Assembly: GCA_008360955.1 (NCBI GenBank)
Contig: LUCM01003421.1
Location: forward strand, 74,782 to 138,781
Direction: 5' to 3'
Origin: Fasciolopsis buskii
Lineage: Eukaryota > Platyhelminthes > Trematoda > Plagiorchiida > Fasciolidae
Length of the DNA: 64,000 nt
Below the pieces are notes generated by a model that did not search any database, was not told the DNA's origin, and was given only the letters and a program-made list of their open reading frames with translations. Shown here piece by piece: positions 38,201 through 51,888 of this stretch (the stretch's first letter is position 1; each line of letters starts with the position of its first letter). The position numbers and the translations under genes were made by a program.

Positions 38201-40559
38201 GGATAGCTCGTTTCTTTACCTGGTTTTGGCATATGAATTACACAGTGATAAACAGTATCAGTACGGCCTCGTAGGTTTTGACAAGTTTGGCGAATAAAAC
38301 TCAAAATATGGCATACAACCTTCTAGGCAATATGATCAAAATGTCAAATTACGGTTACGAATAGCAACGACAAACGCTCCGATAATGACAGCAATGTGAC
38401 AACTTCTTGCTGCTTCCATTATGATGTCTCCTCCTTTCAATAAAAGAAAAGACCTCGGATAAAAACATCGAGAAATACATGACTCATTAATTGCTCCGAT
38501 TTCAACTACTTGCCGTTTAATTTCATTGTATTGGCTAGTTTTCTCAGACTACAGAAAAGCGGATATGATCACAGGCTAGGAGATTAGTTGGTAATTTGAC
38601 AACTATGAGCTGCATAACTTCGAGCATGCATTCTGGCCACCTTCTGAAATGCTACCCTGTATTTGGGTGCAACGTATAAAAGTTGGCAGTCTCCGTGTGC
38701 CCACGTGATAACTATAGTTTTACGTTTAAAATTTACCATACCTTTACATTGTTTTCAACAGCGAGAATGCATTTCTGGAAGTTGAGTAGATTTTGAAGGA
38801 AATGGCGTCCGATGTTCGAAGACCAAGGCGCGGCAAACAGAGGATAATTCATTTAGTTATGATAGAATAAAATAACTGCATCATGATTACAGAGGTTCCG
38901 TGATATATTACTAGAAAGCAAACGAGGTTATCATTCAAGAAATGTCTCATGTTTAAACATACCTTGTTGCCAGCAGTAACTTAAATGCATTGGTTTACAA
39001 CATCACATCAAAAGTGTACACAGGGAAGTCTTTCATTGACATTACATAGGGTTTTCCTATCCCCAAAACCGGGGCCAACGACAGTCACCTCTGATCATGT
39101 TCGATCTGTATACTCGGTTGCATTGTTCTGACTATTACTCACTCCTTGCAGGCTCCAATCTCGGTTCATGAACTCTATTGATGAAATCAAACAGAAAGAT
39201 AAAATCCATGGTAGTGATTTCATGACTATCTAATATTCGACTGAAATTCTTTTGTACGTTTAAATATTCCACGCTCCAGCTTCCATCGGCAGAGAGATCG
39301 GCGAGCCACAACTGCGTGCTTTGTAGATTGTATAATCGTTAGCAAAATGTTATACGCGGGGATTTTCTGAGTTGAAAGTTTTGAGATATTATCAGTCGCC
39401 TAATCTTCCCGCGGAATCATTTGGTTTACTAAAGGAAGCAACGGAAACTGCCTTTCTCACATTCTCATGAAGCAGCTCGATGCAGTTCATTTCATCACCA
39501 CCAAATCTACTCTCTCTCATCTCCAGTAAGCTTGGCCGAATGGTGAATGCAAAGTGAATTCAAAAGGTGTCTACGACTATTGTTGTTCCTTTGAAGTCAC
39601 TTAGTATTTGGGAATGGCCATATCAGTTTCTGCATTTGAAACTTTTCGCAGACTTGTGCATAAGTTGGGAACATTTCGTTCTGTTCGATAGGTTTGTGGA
39701 GGATATTTTCACGTCTCCTCCACAAAGAATTATGTAAAAATTGAAAAATACCCAACTTTGGAATATACACCGTTTTTTTTCATGGAAGGTTGAAAGTTCG
39801 ACTGATGTCGTAACTCACTCTAGTACGTGGCATTTGGCTATTCTTGGTCTTTTCATTTTGGGACATCTCCCCAATTTCAAACTCGGAGTAAGCAGATACA
39901 AAATTGCCCGAAATTCCTTCCAGAAATATTTTTTCTGGCAATTGGAATGGTATAAATGTTTGACCAATGAAAAATTTCCCTTGGTCTTCTGGTCGGGCAA
40001 CAAAACTGGAGTGCACAATCTCGTCCACTATATACGGCATCAGCAGTGAACATCCGCGGTGCATTAGACTAACACAATGCTATTATTTAATTAGTGCGTC
40101 ATCAATCGATTACAAATAGTCTAATTATCTCGTTACCACGGCATGGTTCTTTTTCTGTTCACGGCATTTAGATTTTACAATGCCTGCGACCTCAACTGTA
40201 CCGGCACGGAATAGTGAACAAGGGCTTGGGCATTTGGCTGGAACTGGACTGCCCGGTGATATTGTCCAAGAGCTGAGTTGTTGTTCGCTTGATTAGCAAC
40301 AGTGTACTGTTAAAGGTGCAATCCTCATTAGAAGCTACGCGGTTACCTGAACTTCGGGGTTTGTCCATCGTTTATGTCGTTCGGGCTGTGAAAAAGCTAT
40401 CCGGTGAAAATGACATGATTATGACAATATTCTGAAGGGGATTTAACTTGGTTCAACTAAAATGTGAAATGAGGAAAAATGACAACGTGAACTTCTTCCT
40501 TTGTGTGATGAACCGTGATCACTGGTTGTTGCGATATGCTTTACACGAGGGTAATGGAA
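32216..40559. other. A+T-rich non-coding stretch, no gene recognised
   Basis: There are two minus-strand frames with fairly protein-like composition (34324-34611, 95 codons with an ATG in good context; 39780-40064, with a strong splice donor inside). Neither is recognisable, and both are treated under findings. Short TA runs occur at 34658-34674 and around 36077. No RNA gene or named element was seen. Confidence 0.45.
34658..34674. repeat. Short (AT)n run
   Basis: Seventeen bases of alternating A and T, seen directly, just upstream of the minus-strand candidate frame at 34324-34611. Confidence 0.85.
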
Positions 40560-40780
40560 AGTGCATGCCTCGCACCGGCTCGGGCCCACAACCGGGACAA
40601 AAGGAACTGGCTACAAAGAACTTGAAAGTTGAAGTCACATTGAATCTTAGGTCAAGTGCGGCAACGAGTTGGCTAATAGCGAATCGTCATAAACTACCAA
40701 AGCGATCAACTGATACAGGATTCGAACTGCTGGTCTCTTCGGTAACACGAGCTTAATCCGCTTGATCACCGCCGGTTGCA
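40560..40780 (-). repeat. tRNA-derived SINE, diverged copy
   Basis: On the minus strand an A box (TGATCAAGCGG, 40758-40768) in the context GGCGGTGATCAAGCGGATTA resembles the 28431 SINE head. It is followed by a B box (AGTTCGAATCC, 40718-40728) at tRNA-like spacing. The middle part differs from the other copies (GTGTTACCGAAGAGACC), so it may be a subfamily. The adjoining 40560-40700 is less A+T-rich and probably belongs to the SINE body, though its end is not marked by a tail. A plus-strand open frame, 40448-40756, runs through it antisense and is presumably not a gene. Confidence 0.6.
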
Positions 40781-43700
40781 AACGATCCATGGTTTTCTAA
40801 ATATCAGACTAGATATCTGATTCGGCAATGCCGTGTAACAAAAATATCTGCACCACGTAAAGCGATAAGTCCATGGCAATAAATTTTGCATTTGCGCCAA
40901 GTTTTCTCTGGCATTGCATCCGAACGATTTGTGCAAATAGTGTGTCAATAATAAACATCAGACCGTGGTCACAGACTGAAGAGTGAACGTCGTCCTCACG
41001 AAATGAGCTATTCTCGGTAGCACACGTCCAATCCTCAGTGCTTAAATGAACGAAAGTTATGACTTCGTGTTACCATCTTTTCGTAAAATGAACATCTGAT
41101 CATAAAATGATATGACTACCGGCGGTGAGCGTACTTGTTTTCGGCTGAATTGTTTCCATTTAATCTGCCGCACCGTTTGTTCTTTCGGACAAAAATTTAA
41201 AATATTTCACATCACTGCTGCGAAAAAATCTGGAAAGGAAATGCAGAAATGCTGTCAACATCCTCCTGGAGACAATGAACAAGATATTGCAAATTTGCGT
41301 TTGCTTAGAATTCACTTGGTCCAGAGTTTTGTGCCATTTACGGTTGGAAATAAAATACTTAAAATTGACTTATTGACTATCTAGACCGAGGAATGTGGAT
41401 ATTTTTGGTCCCATGTTCACTTTGTCATCTGTGTAGACGCAAGCACTAACAGGTAACATATCTTTCATTTTTCCAAGGTTGGTTTGGTCCTTTTGATCCT
41501 TCTAAAAGTTGTCGGGCCTTTGGTGACCAAAGCAACTTTCTACCAAGAATAAGTGTTGTTTGTGTTTAATAGAAACTTTTCAAAGCCCTCGATGCTGTAC
41601 AAGGGACTGGCGGTGACTTCAATGAAGGTTTTGACCAGGAAATAGAGCAGCGCATTGAAATACATGTCATCAAATGAATTTGAGGTGTATCGGATTTTTA
41701 TGGGATACCAACTGTTCTTAACAACTGAGGCGTTTGATGCTTTTTAACAAAACAGGCATTTCAAAATTCGCAATAATACAAGTAGGACAGAAAACTCAAG
41801 TATTCGACATTTTGTTTACAATCAGAATGTCGGACATTTTGTGACTCACCGTTTACTTGTTCGTCGCTTTATCGATAATTCCTCAAAAACCACATCTTTT
41901 GACAGTCAGTGTCCAACCTAACGAAGTTTGTCATGCAACGAAATGGCTTTCACTGGTACTGGTCAAACAATGATCAAATGACCTGAAAACTATTTAGGTC
42001 AGAAAGTTCATTTTTTACCGTTTCCCGTCAGCTTTTGTCGTGTTAGTTTTCAGTTGACCGAGCAGCCACTTTCGCCACTAGTGTTCCGGATTTCCTTTCT
42101 GAAACTACCCGGAAATATTTTTCTACATTCGAACTGTTTCCGAAATTGTGTGTTAAACCAGACGGCAGTGAAATCATTCCACAGAGGGTTCAGTTACTTC
42201 TGCCCCCGACGAAATATTATCTATATTGGGAGGTGGTTTGTAAACAATTTTTGGCTGGGTGTAAGCGCATAGTTGCACGAAGTTGGCCAGGGCTTGTACT
42301 TTGTGAACGAAATTTTCGCGGTGTGAAGCTTTCCTTCCATTCGAAATTAAAGCATTCCGAAAGTTCGAGTAACGCATTTGAACATGGAACACAAATTCCA
42401 GCGGAGGCACCACCAAAGAACATTGCATATGAACAACAGTAAACCATATTCGTGAACGATTTGCTCGGTTAGATTTGCAAAGCGGAGTGAAAATTCCCCA
42501 ACGAGGTCAACGGATTGACCGATTTCATGACCTTATAGGACAGAATCACATTGTCACTTCTCAGCCACAGCAAATTGTTACACAAAGTCACTTTGCTTTA
42601 CAGTACGGTCGAGTTTTCTTGGCGACCATTAATCCGACACTCGGTTGTAAATAACTAAGACCTTGTGAAGTGCTTCAAACATTTTCAGTCTACTTGGATT
42701 GCAATCAACCTGATCTACGACAATGCTTCAACAAACTGCTTTGAATATGCAGATTGCAGTAACGTCCAAATTTTGCCGTTATTTCTTAAACACTAGACAC
42801 TAATGATGAAATCATAAATATCTGTTTCAGAAAAGTCAGTTTAAACAAAAAAGCATCTCGTTTCACAAAGATGTAAAATGTTTTTCTTGTGTTCTCAAAC
42901 ATGATTCGAATTGTCGAGCGATGGTGGATGCTGATTTCCACCATTTCGGATTAATAAATCAATGATTTAAGAGTGAAGACCAACTGTGAACACAAGAGCT
43001 TCTGCCCACATGATCGGCGGAAACCGTCTTCACGAATGAAAATGTACATCGGACGTATGCCCGTTACTGTGATAGACTTAAAACTTGTCGGCACGTATGT
43101 TTCTATCCGACAAGTTAAAAACAGTAGGAAAAATTCAGGGCTGAATCAAGTATCTAGTATATGTTTCAAGCGGAACAAATTTTTGTTTAACTCATATAGG
43201 CAAGCAAACACTACTCAACAAAATCAATGAATTCATTGGCGGATGTGCCACTTACACTTGACCTCTGTGCTCCTTGGATTTGCCACTAGATTTTGAGAAG
43301 AAATTCAAACAAGGAAAATTCTCACGTTGGACATTTATTAGTATTCCTTAACGCAAATAAGAGAAAAATCCAAGAGAACTTTGCAGTCCGGTTACTTGGA
43401 TTTGCGATATCAATTTCGCCCTTCTCGAGGTTTCACCGCGAGCGCAGTTAGAGATGTTAATGAGTGCTACTTCACGGTACTGTCATGTCACTCGAAGCAG
43501 CCAATTATTTGCATTGCTTTTAAATTCGACATCAACCCTTCCCACTTTTGACATTCTAATTGAAATTAATTACTAGTTTAGAGTTTCTCTGACATCATTC
43601 TTTTCCATTTTACTTCGGCTTTTTGTCCAAGTAGTCGATCGGCTACTTGATGCGAGCAGGAAACTTTGCGATGACCGGATGCGAAAGTGGAACGGACGCC

Positions 43701-46700
43701 CGAACAAATAGAACGTCGGTTATCGTCGCTTATCAAACTGTACACTGCATTCCTTCCGAGAGTCTCTATTTGCATTGTCCGATTGTTTATTCTTCCTAAT
43801 GATTTTAAGCATTCCTACTCTTTTTTTAGTTCGCCGATTTCTCACAAGCCAAATCGTTTTTACTGGAAAAGGTAAGGCGGACGGCCAACAGAAAATTTCT
43901 TGCTTATTTTTTATGGATTCATTCACTGTGGCTCAGGTGACCAGACGAAAATACCCGCACCTAGTTTTCGTGGTACGCTGATGATGGCGGCGCACTTCTG
44001 ACATGACGTAAGTCAGCTACTGTGTCAACCTTGTGAATGCACATTTAAGCAAAGCGGTCAACGTCAAACACTTTAGAAACAAGTCAAGATTCCCGTTGTT
44101 TTCTTGTAACATCCATAAGTTAGCGATATGTACATCCATGTGTCATTGCAAATAAAATGCATTCTTCCTGCCGGCCCTTCAGGCTATCGATCACCCTACA
44201 TCCAGTCCTTGGGGTAACAAAACATACAGTGTTTTTCATCATTCTTAAATGTGCCCGCTAACTTTTGAAACTAAAAACTAGTTTAACATAATCCGTAATG
44301 CAGTTTGTTCTCTCTCTCTCTTGATAACTACTTCTCATAGCTAGACGTGAACTGATTAGCCTCCGTTACGACCGAGTGAACATCAGCCATTCAATCTGAG
44401 TGATTTCGTCAATGACAGAATCCAATTTCCGTCTATTAATCAAGAAACGTGTTCATTGCGCGTTCCACCGTGTTTATTTGTCTCAACTGCTGATTTTTCA
44501 CGAAGAAGACAGAATTGTTCGCCTTCGTCTTATTGTTGGCCCTTTTCGAAAGTGATGTCAGCCAAACATAGAGATAATCAACCATTTACTTTCCTCTTCA
44601 TCACACAATGAATGCACAAAATGTCGCGGAAAACTTTCGAAAGATAAAGTGGTTATTAGTGTCCAACCACTGCAATTTGATCTACTTGATTATTGCAAAC
44701 TGATGATGATATTGTCGTCTCTACCAAACGTTACTAACTTACGAAGTTAAAACTATTGTGCACTACCACAGTGATAAGCGTCTTCGAATTATTCTTTTTT
44801 GTGTTTTCTTCTTTCAGTATTGTTGAAAACGCAATTTTCTTTTTCACAGAAGCGGAATTTCAGTGTGATGAAAGACATCGATGATTGATTTGCTTCCCAT
44901 GCTCTAAAATGAAGAAACATATAAGATGGTTTTATCAATATCACGAGGAAAACAATATGTGCAAAGGAAAAAATAATGTTTGCAGCAAAATTTTGACGAA
45001 TTTTCATCGTGAGTAAACAGTCAACGCACAATCTGATAGGGTGCACATCCGCGTTTAGTCTTCAGTTATGCTCTCATACAAAGTAAGCAAAAAATCAATC
45101 CCAAAAATGCACAAACCACCAAAGGATTCGGATCATATTGCCAATCACATATTTGCACGTTTGTTTTCCCTGGCGAAGATAGCCGTAAATGCTAAAAGAC
45201 TTGACCCCTAGGAAACTCGGAGGAAAATCAAATTAATGGCTGATTACAACTCGTTCCATCAGAGGAACCTGAAACAACCCGAGTGAACAACTTCCAGTTC
45301 GTCACGATATGGGGTCTGGACTCGCGTTTGTATGCTTGCGGTAAACATTTCATTCCAAACTTATCGAAAAGTCCCGAACAGGGATATTTGTCGAAGAGGC
45401 TGCCACCTGGGGTTATCTTGCTGCGTGTCAATCACAACCACTGATAGTCATCTTTTCAGAAAATCCGAATTAAGTCAGTTAATTAACCACAGCTGGATTA
45501 GTTCTGCGTGATTGATTCCACTACATCTGACCGATTACAGCGTTAGCTTGAAATGGAAGCAGCTGCCGGGAACCGTGAATGAGAACCTCGTGAAATATAT
45601 ATGCGAGGCAAATGTGGTTCGATTAGCAGTGCGCAAAAATTAGCTTTGATCAGCAAACCACAAAAAATTATTTCACTTAGGTTGATTTCAGATTGGGCGA
45701 ACACTATTTGATATTCACAAAGTTACCTTAATGACTGCCTGTAGACTTTTTTGTTTTTAGCCATGCAGGCGATGTAAACAGTGTGGCCTTTGTTGGGAAA
45801 ATAGGCGTAGTTTTGTGTCACTCCCTTAATTGAGGTTGGACGCCAAGTTTCTGTTTTTCGATGGGTTACTCAATCAGTCTCCAAATCGAACCATTCATTC
45901 CGGCAAATAAATTGATTGGACTGCCATGTAACGTTATTAAAAACCAGTTTTCGTCACGACTGGCTCTAACAAAGTGGCAAATGACAATATTTCTTTTTTT
46001 CACCGCTCCTCGCAAATCACACGAAACCCGTTACACTTAGTCTTTTCGCGCGGTGAGTACGGAGCAAACCTTGGTGGTTCAAGGATTGCCTTCAGTTGCA
46101 TCGTTGATGCATCACAGCCTGTTCCTTCCGAAAGGTGGATTCCTATACTTGTGGTGAAACAATCCTGATGCGGAAATGGGAACAATGAAATTTTCAAGAG
46201 TTAGAAAAAGGAGTAAGTTTTGAACAAGCTCCGGGGAAACATGACAATTGATTGTTCAAACGAATTCAGGCATTCCAGCGAAAGTTTTGAATGGAAATGA
46301 GCTTTAAAAATAAATATAAAAATATAGTCACAGGGTTTCATCGTCTTGCACACGTAGTCTAGCAAATATCACGCGAAGAAACAATACAATTTAATGACGA
46401 TGATGTTGCAATCTGAGTTGCATAATAATCGAGCTAGGGTACTCGTGGATTTGCAGAAACTATTTCAATACATCCAACAAAATTTTTGGGTGGGCCTACA
46501 GACAGTCGGTTTTTGAGAAACGAAATTTTGCTTGAATATTTTGTAAATCAAAGTCCATGTGATATTTGAGGACTGAATTTAGGCTACTTTGTTTACACCT
46601 ACTTAGCACGGTAACATATGTCTCCCTGGAACGAGAGGGGCAAATGATTGAAGTTCTAGGAAAAGAGACCAAAGTAACAGAGTATCTCACGTCAGTCAAA

Positions 46701-49700
46701 TCCCCGAGAAAATGAACTACCTTGAATGACTCTGGTAAGATGGGGTTTTTAGACAGCCGTTTAAGAATCGAGTCACCGTGAACTTCGATGCATAGAGCAG
46801 TAAACCGTTTCGAAGCTGATTATTTCAATTCGACAGACTTAGAGCCACTCAACTGGGACACAGTTCGATCATCCTATTATACATCACTTCCAAAGGCCAC
46901 TCAAAGTTTGAGAAAATATGTAGATAATTGTGTTTTGTTTGAGGTATTCAAATTATTTGGGGTCAAAGCAAACACCCTAGCCTTAAGACATTCCTCTCAA
47001 TATCATTTACCATGGATAAATCGGAAACCCAATCCGGAATTGGGGGATATGCATTGTAGATACTTCGAGAACAGCTCTCAGTGCCTGTTAGTGCGCGTGG
47101 TTCTAAGTTTTCAAACGTCGCGTTGAACTTCATGAGATGCCCGTTGAACTGTTTTATAAACAATCAAAGTTCAGCGCACCTAAAAAGCAAGCAAAATAAA
47201 TTTAATGGGCATCAGCTTTATATCTTGCTTTACAAGTGCGAATGGATCTCTGTAAATTGTTCTGTTGTTCAGTAAGTGATTCCTCTGTTTCACGAAGTAT
47301 GGCAGTGGTAGTTTTTTACAAATCTTTCATGAGTGCATGCCTATAGGTATATTTTCCGACATTTTGCAAGCTTGTGGGCGTTAGTCCGTAACGACATGAA
47401 TTGTTAACTTGACGTAATGCTTCGAGCAAGCGTCTCCTAGTCAGTGATATTCTAACGTGGTATACAAAATAAAGACAATATGACCGGAACAGATTGTTAC
47501 CACTTTAAATGAAATATTTGGCAATTAAACGAATGAAACTTCTACTTCTGTTGGAAGCAGCTCTATCAAAAAATTTCGGGGACAAAATTATCAATTACCT
47601 AATCAATCCCATTCAATTTGTATTTGATGTTTTCACCGAGGCTATGGTGAATTTGCACTGTGATTCTTAGTGTTGTGTACAAACCATTTAGACAACTTTC
47701 ACTTCCATTGGATGTAATTCAGTGCACTCGCTCGGTCAAAAAATCGATGGGGAAGCTAATCTCAGCCGAGTTTTTCGATTCGAACCGATAGAAAAGTAAA
47801 TCAATTGCAGGTCAAATGGAAAATTGGGTAAATTTAGTGAAATTTAAGCTAATTTCTCAAAGAGCGGCTTACCAAGTACCTTGTAGAAATAGTTCAAGCG
47901 GATGTATCGAGCAACTGAAATTTTGTGGTAGTTTTTGTGTACAACTATTGCGAACTTATCCTTCATGTACATTCAACAAATTGCATCTTCACTCACTTTA
48001 TGGGCAAAAGCTTTTTGAAACATGTCTGTGGAAATGACATTCCCAGGCCCCATAAGCTGATGCACACAAACTACTACTGAAGGTGAATATCTCCAAAAAA
48101 CTAAAGAGCTATTGTGCTGTTCTTGAAATCTGTCCGGAACAAATATTGAAACGTACTTTCAGCACAAGTGTAGAATCTAGGAGTTCCTATCGTCCAACTC
48201 TCCGTAAGAGCTATTATCAATCGGTGGACATCATGATGTTCTAACTTGAAGGTCTTATCTTCGGTAAACTTCCCCAGTTGACATCCTTCAGTTGGTCACG
48301 ACTGCTTTCTTTATAATTATGAAAAAGCAGTAGCCTCATCAATAAAGTAAGCAAAACATAAAGCAGTTGTAATTAAGTATCTTAGGCAGTCGTCTAAATT
48401 CAATAGATTGATCAGGAGTTTTCGAAGGTCTTTGAAGAACAAATAGTCAACATCGTCGTTGATTGACTTGCTGCCATTGGCAACCGTTGATGATCACATT
48501 GACCAGAGTACGAAATACCTGGAATAGTTTGTGGGACAAAAGTAGCCCAGCGGTTGATAACCCGACTCTGGTCACCTGGCCACGTCGATCTCTACGTGGC
48601 TCCCAGTCTGCTAGCATTTTACTCTAATGAAGCTAGTCTAAACAGTCCTTTCATCAATAAAACAGTAATTCAGTTTTTATGCGGCTCAGCAAGCTGTATT
48701 TTTCCGTCTGCCTGACGCTTTTTCTTCCACAAATTGTTCTGGATATTTCATTTGCATGCAAACTTGTACGATAAGCTTACATTTCATAGGATATTAGTAC
48801 TAATTAGGGTTCTCACCTATCTGGGGAAGGACGGACACGTTAAACGCAGTATTCACACTTGTTTCCCTGAGTACTGGCAAAAGCTCCCCATAGTTCCCAT
48901 TGGTTTTTAACTCCTATTAAAACCTGTAGAAGGAAAATAGTTTACATCTGGAGCCCGGGTAAATTATCCCAGCTTAGGCTGACCTATTCGATGTTTATTG
49001 TTGATAATCTGAAGGCCATTTATCCGTACACGATCACAAATATCCACCAATCATTCGATACCACTCTAGTAACTCGCTTGCCTGCCTGTGCACCCGAAAT
49101 GTTACAAAAATGACAAAACATTGAACAGGTTTGTGTATTAATTCTATCCTTAACGAATACAACTACGCGTATCTAGTGGGGTGCACTTTTTACAACTAAT
49201 TTTTACACATTCGAAGTGAGATGGGGTATTCCATTTAGGGAGTGGCGTGAAGTTCGGAAAAAACACTCCTTTCTTAAGGTCATGCTAGAAGCATCCAAAA
49301 ACATCGATAATGACAGCTAATAAAGACGAGCTACATATTTGCTGTTTCTTTTAAAGAAATTACCCTCTAGTTGTTCTTTGCCTAGGAGTTTATCACCACA
49401 AACTGTTTTGGCACCACAGTACATCTGTCGGTTGATCGGTGATTTCTACAGATCCCAAGGAAAAAGTGTCCGCCCTTTCCTTGCCATTGGTAACTTGTGC
49501 ATTTGATTGCTCGTGTTCAACATGTCGCATATTTACGCTGATCCGGAAGCTCTCAGAAAAAACCCGGAGAGGATAAGCCGGCCTGGGCGAATACGGGAAC
49601 GGGAAAACCATTAATAATGTTGTATCTCACCTCGCAAATACGAAACACAAGATGAATGACGATGCACGCAAAGTAATCTGCAGCAACCGGAGGTTTCCTG

Positions 49701-51740
49701 GAAATCTGTCCATCAGCTCCGTTAGGTAACAGCAGAATAAACGTTGACCACATCTTTAGAACCGTTACTTCACCCCCACAGCGCTTTGCCAGGCCACTCC
49801 AACAAATTTGGTCATGATACGAGAGTGATAGCCAAATATCATATGATACTAGCTGTGACCTTCCAACCGTGACAAGAAACAGCTAATCCGTTCCCCGTGC
49901 ACCTTGATTAGTGAATATTTCGCGCCCGTGGACAATTGACAATTCGCTCCTTCCTCCTTTTTTGGACAACATCTGTCATATTAACTTAAGTAGCAAAAGT
50001 CATTCTAATATCATAAACACTATTCGTAAAATGTACACCCACCTAAATTATGGTTGCAGTATCTAAGGCATAGGATTATGTGAGACGAGCTTGTTTACCG
50101 CCAAGTCATTCTTTAAACAATCTTATCAATTTTGTTTTGCTACTTCATCATTGCAAACCGAAAAAATAGATGACTGCAAAAATTATTTAGGTGATTTCTC
50201 TTAAATTTCAATAAATATTGCGCGGAATAACTTGCACCAGTTTTGATCAAATAAACTGGTATGAACAAAAAGCGATCGGGTCAACCGATCACACAGCCAC
50301 CCAGTCTGATTTTTGTGACGGTACAGAAATATTTTCTGAAATAATTAGTATAGCAGACTGTCATTTGTCTTTGACAAATAGAGATTGATTGGTATTTTCC
50401 ATTTTACTTGACTCTTAGAAAACTTACCAGTGGTGATTGAAATGTTGTAGAGTTATGTACGATGTGGCCCATGAAGGGTGCCATTAACGTCATAAGATTT
50501 GCGAGATGAATGATGTTCAGTATTGCCTTCGACAACCTTACAAAACCTGTGACAAATCTAGCTCCGTCCAGTCCTTTTCGTGTCTGCTATCTCGGTACGG
50601 ACCAGGTTTTTCTCCCTACGCGTCTTTGACAAGGACCTCCTAGTCCCTTAATCTCCTTGAATTCAGTTGATCGCATTCGGTCTACCCACGGACTAGTGTT
50701 TGATTACTTATTCTAACTACAGCAGTTCACATCTGAATTGTTAAAATCAAAAAAAATTTGACAGAATTTTACTGGGATGCACACATTCATCTCGAAAATT
50801 GGTGTTCAACATCACATGTTTTAATCAGATATATTCAACTACTAACGAACTGGCGATTTGTTTGATTTTGTAAATCTGTATCTTAAATGTATTTCATCAT
50901 TGTTCACAACTTATCAACGCCTGCTGCTAGGAATTTAACATTCGAGAACAATCAGGCACTCTTCTGAAGCACTTATTTATTTCTGGAAGTGGAACCGTGC
51001 ATGTTTGTGTAATCAATTGAATAAACGGCTATAAAATGGTATCAGGCATTTAACCATTACCAAAGATGCAACATAAAGAATAAAGCAAGTGGCCATTCCA
51101 CTTAGCTGATGCAAAAACCAAACCTTTTTGTCCATTTCAGTGTCACTTAGTGTAAAACTGGTCCTTCCTGGCACGCGTTCTTAGTAAGGCAATGCAGATC
51201 GTGGTAGCTTGGAAAAACGAAATTCCGGTCCCGATTAAACGAACATTAACGAACTGTTAAAGGTCCAGATAGAATCATATTTTAATTTAAAAAATCGCCT
51301 CAGGCTGCGCACTCCGGTGTTTCTTTGCTGAAGATCCGGCGGTGTGCTTGGGAATGATGCTAGCAAACCTAATGTTGGGAGAGCAGACAAGCAGCAGTTC
51401 AATGAGAAGTGCACTGCGTAATTTATGAAACTGAACATAAATACGCTTGAAGATGTGTTGGTTGTGATCGCTGCTTGTAAAGCAACAAGCAAACAGATTT
51501 ACAGCTGCCGCATTTTCTAGAAATCCAATGCACGGAAAAAGGAAGATAATACGATTTTAAAGTAAGCAGTTTCGAAAAAGAAATGTCCAGGTTCTGCTTC
51601 TCGACTGCTTGAACCTCTAATCGGATGTGGAAATTGCTTAGATGCTTGACTTATGTAAATTCATTGTCAATTCAGCTTTGAAGTAGTTAGTTGGGTAATG
51701 ATAATGGTTTTGAGTTTGATCATGTATATCTTCTTCCGAG
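40781..51740. other. A+T-rich non-coding stretch, no gene recognised
   Basis: The longest frame is 112 codons (46788-47126, plus strand), with an ATG but no recognisable domain. A TC microsatellite lies at 44309-44321. Nothing else could be supported. Confidence 0.5.
44309..44321. repeat. Short (TC)n run
   Basis: Thirteen bases of alternating T and C, seen directly. Confidence 0.85.
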
Positions 51741-51810
51741 AGTCAGCGGGGATTGAGCGGTGAGGTTGGCAGTCTGCAACAGAGAAGGCTCAGTTCAAAT
51801 GTGAAATGTC
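51741..51810 (+). repeat. Decayed tRNA-like (SINE) element
   Basis: A degraded A-box-like stretch (51751-51765, TTGAGCGGTGAGG core) is followed by TTGGCAGTCTGCAACAGAG and a B-box remnant CAGTTCAAATG (51791-51801). The order and spacing are those of a tRNA-derived SINE head, but both boxes carry several mismatches. Confidence 0.35.
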
Positions 51811-51869
51811 TGTTCGCAGAGTTAGGTCATCATTGAGAACATAGTCTTATTTGGATCCACCAAATTCAA

Positions 51870-51888
51870 GTGTGTATGTGTGTGTGTG
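51870..51888. repeat. (TG)n microsatellite, interrupted
   Basis: A run of TG repeats with one TA interruption, seen directly, about 60 bases after the SINE-like element. It could be that element's simple-repeat tail. Confidence 0.8.

Noticed and set aside
40448..40756. 102-codon plus-strand frame as a gene
   Set aside because: Its 3' half is antisense to a tRNA-derived SINE head and no domain is recognised.
46788..47126. 112-codon plus-strand frame as a gene
   Set aside because: Has an ATG but no recognisable domain or supporting splice context. Chance is not excluded.
47770..47790. B-box-like GGTTCGAATCG on the minus strand
   Set aside because: No A box at the expected distance on that strand, so not scored as a SINE.
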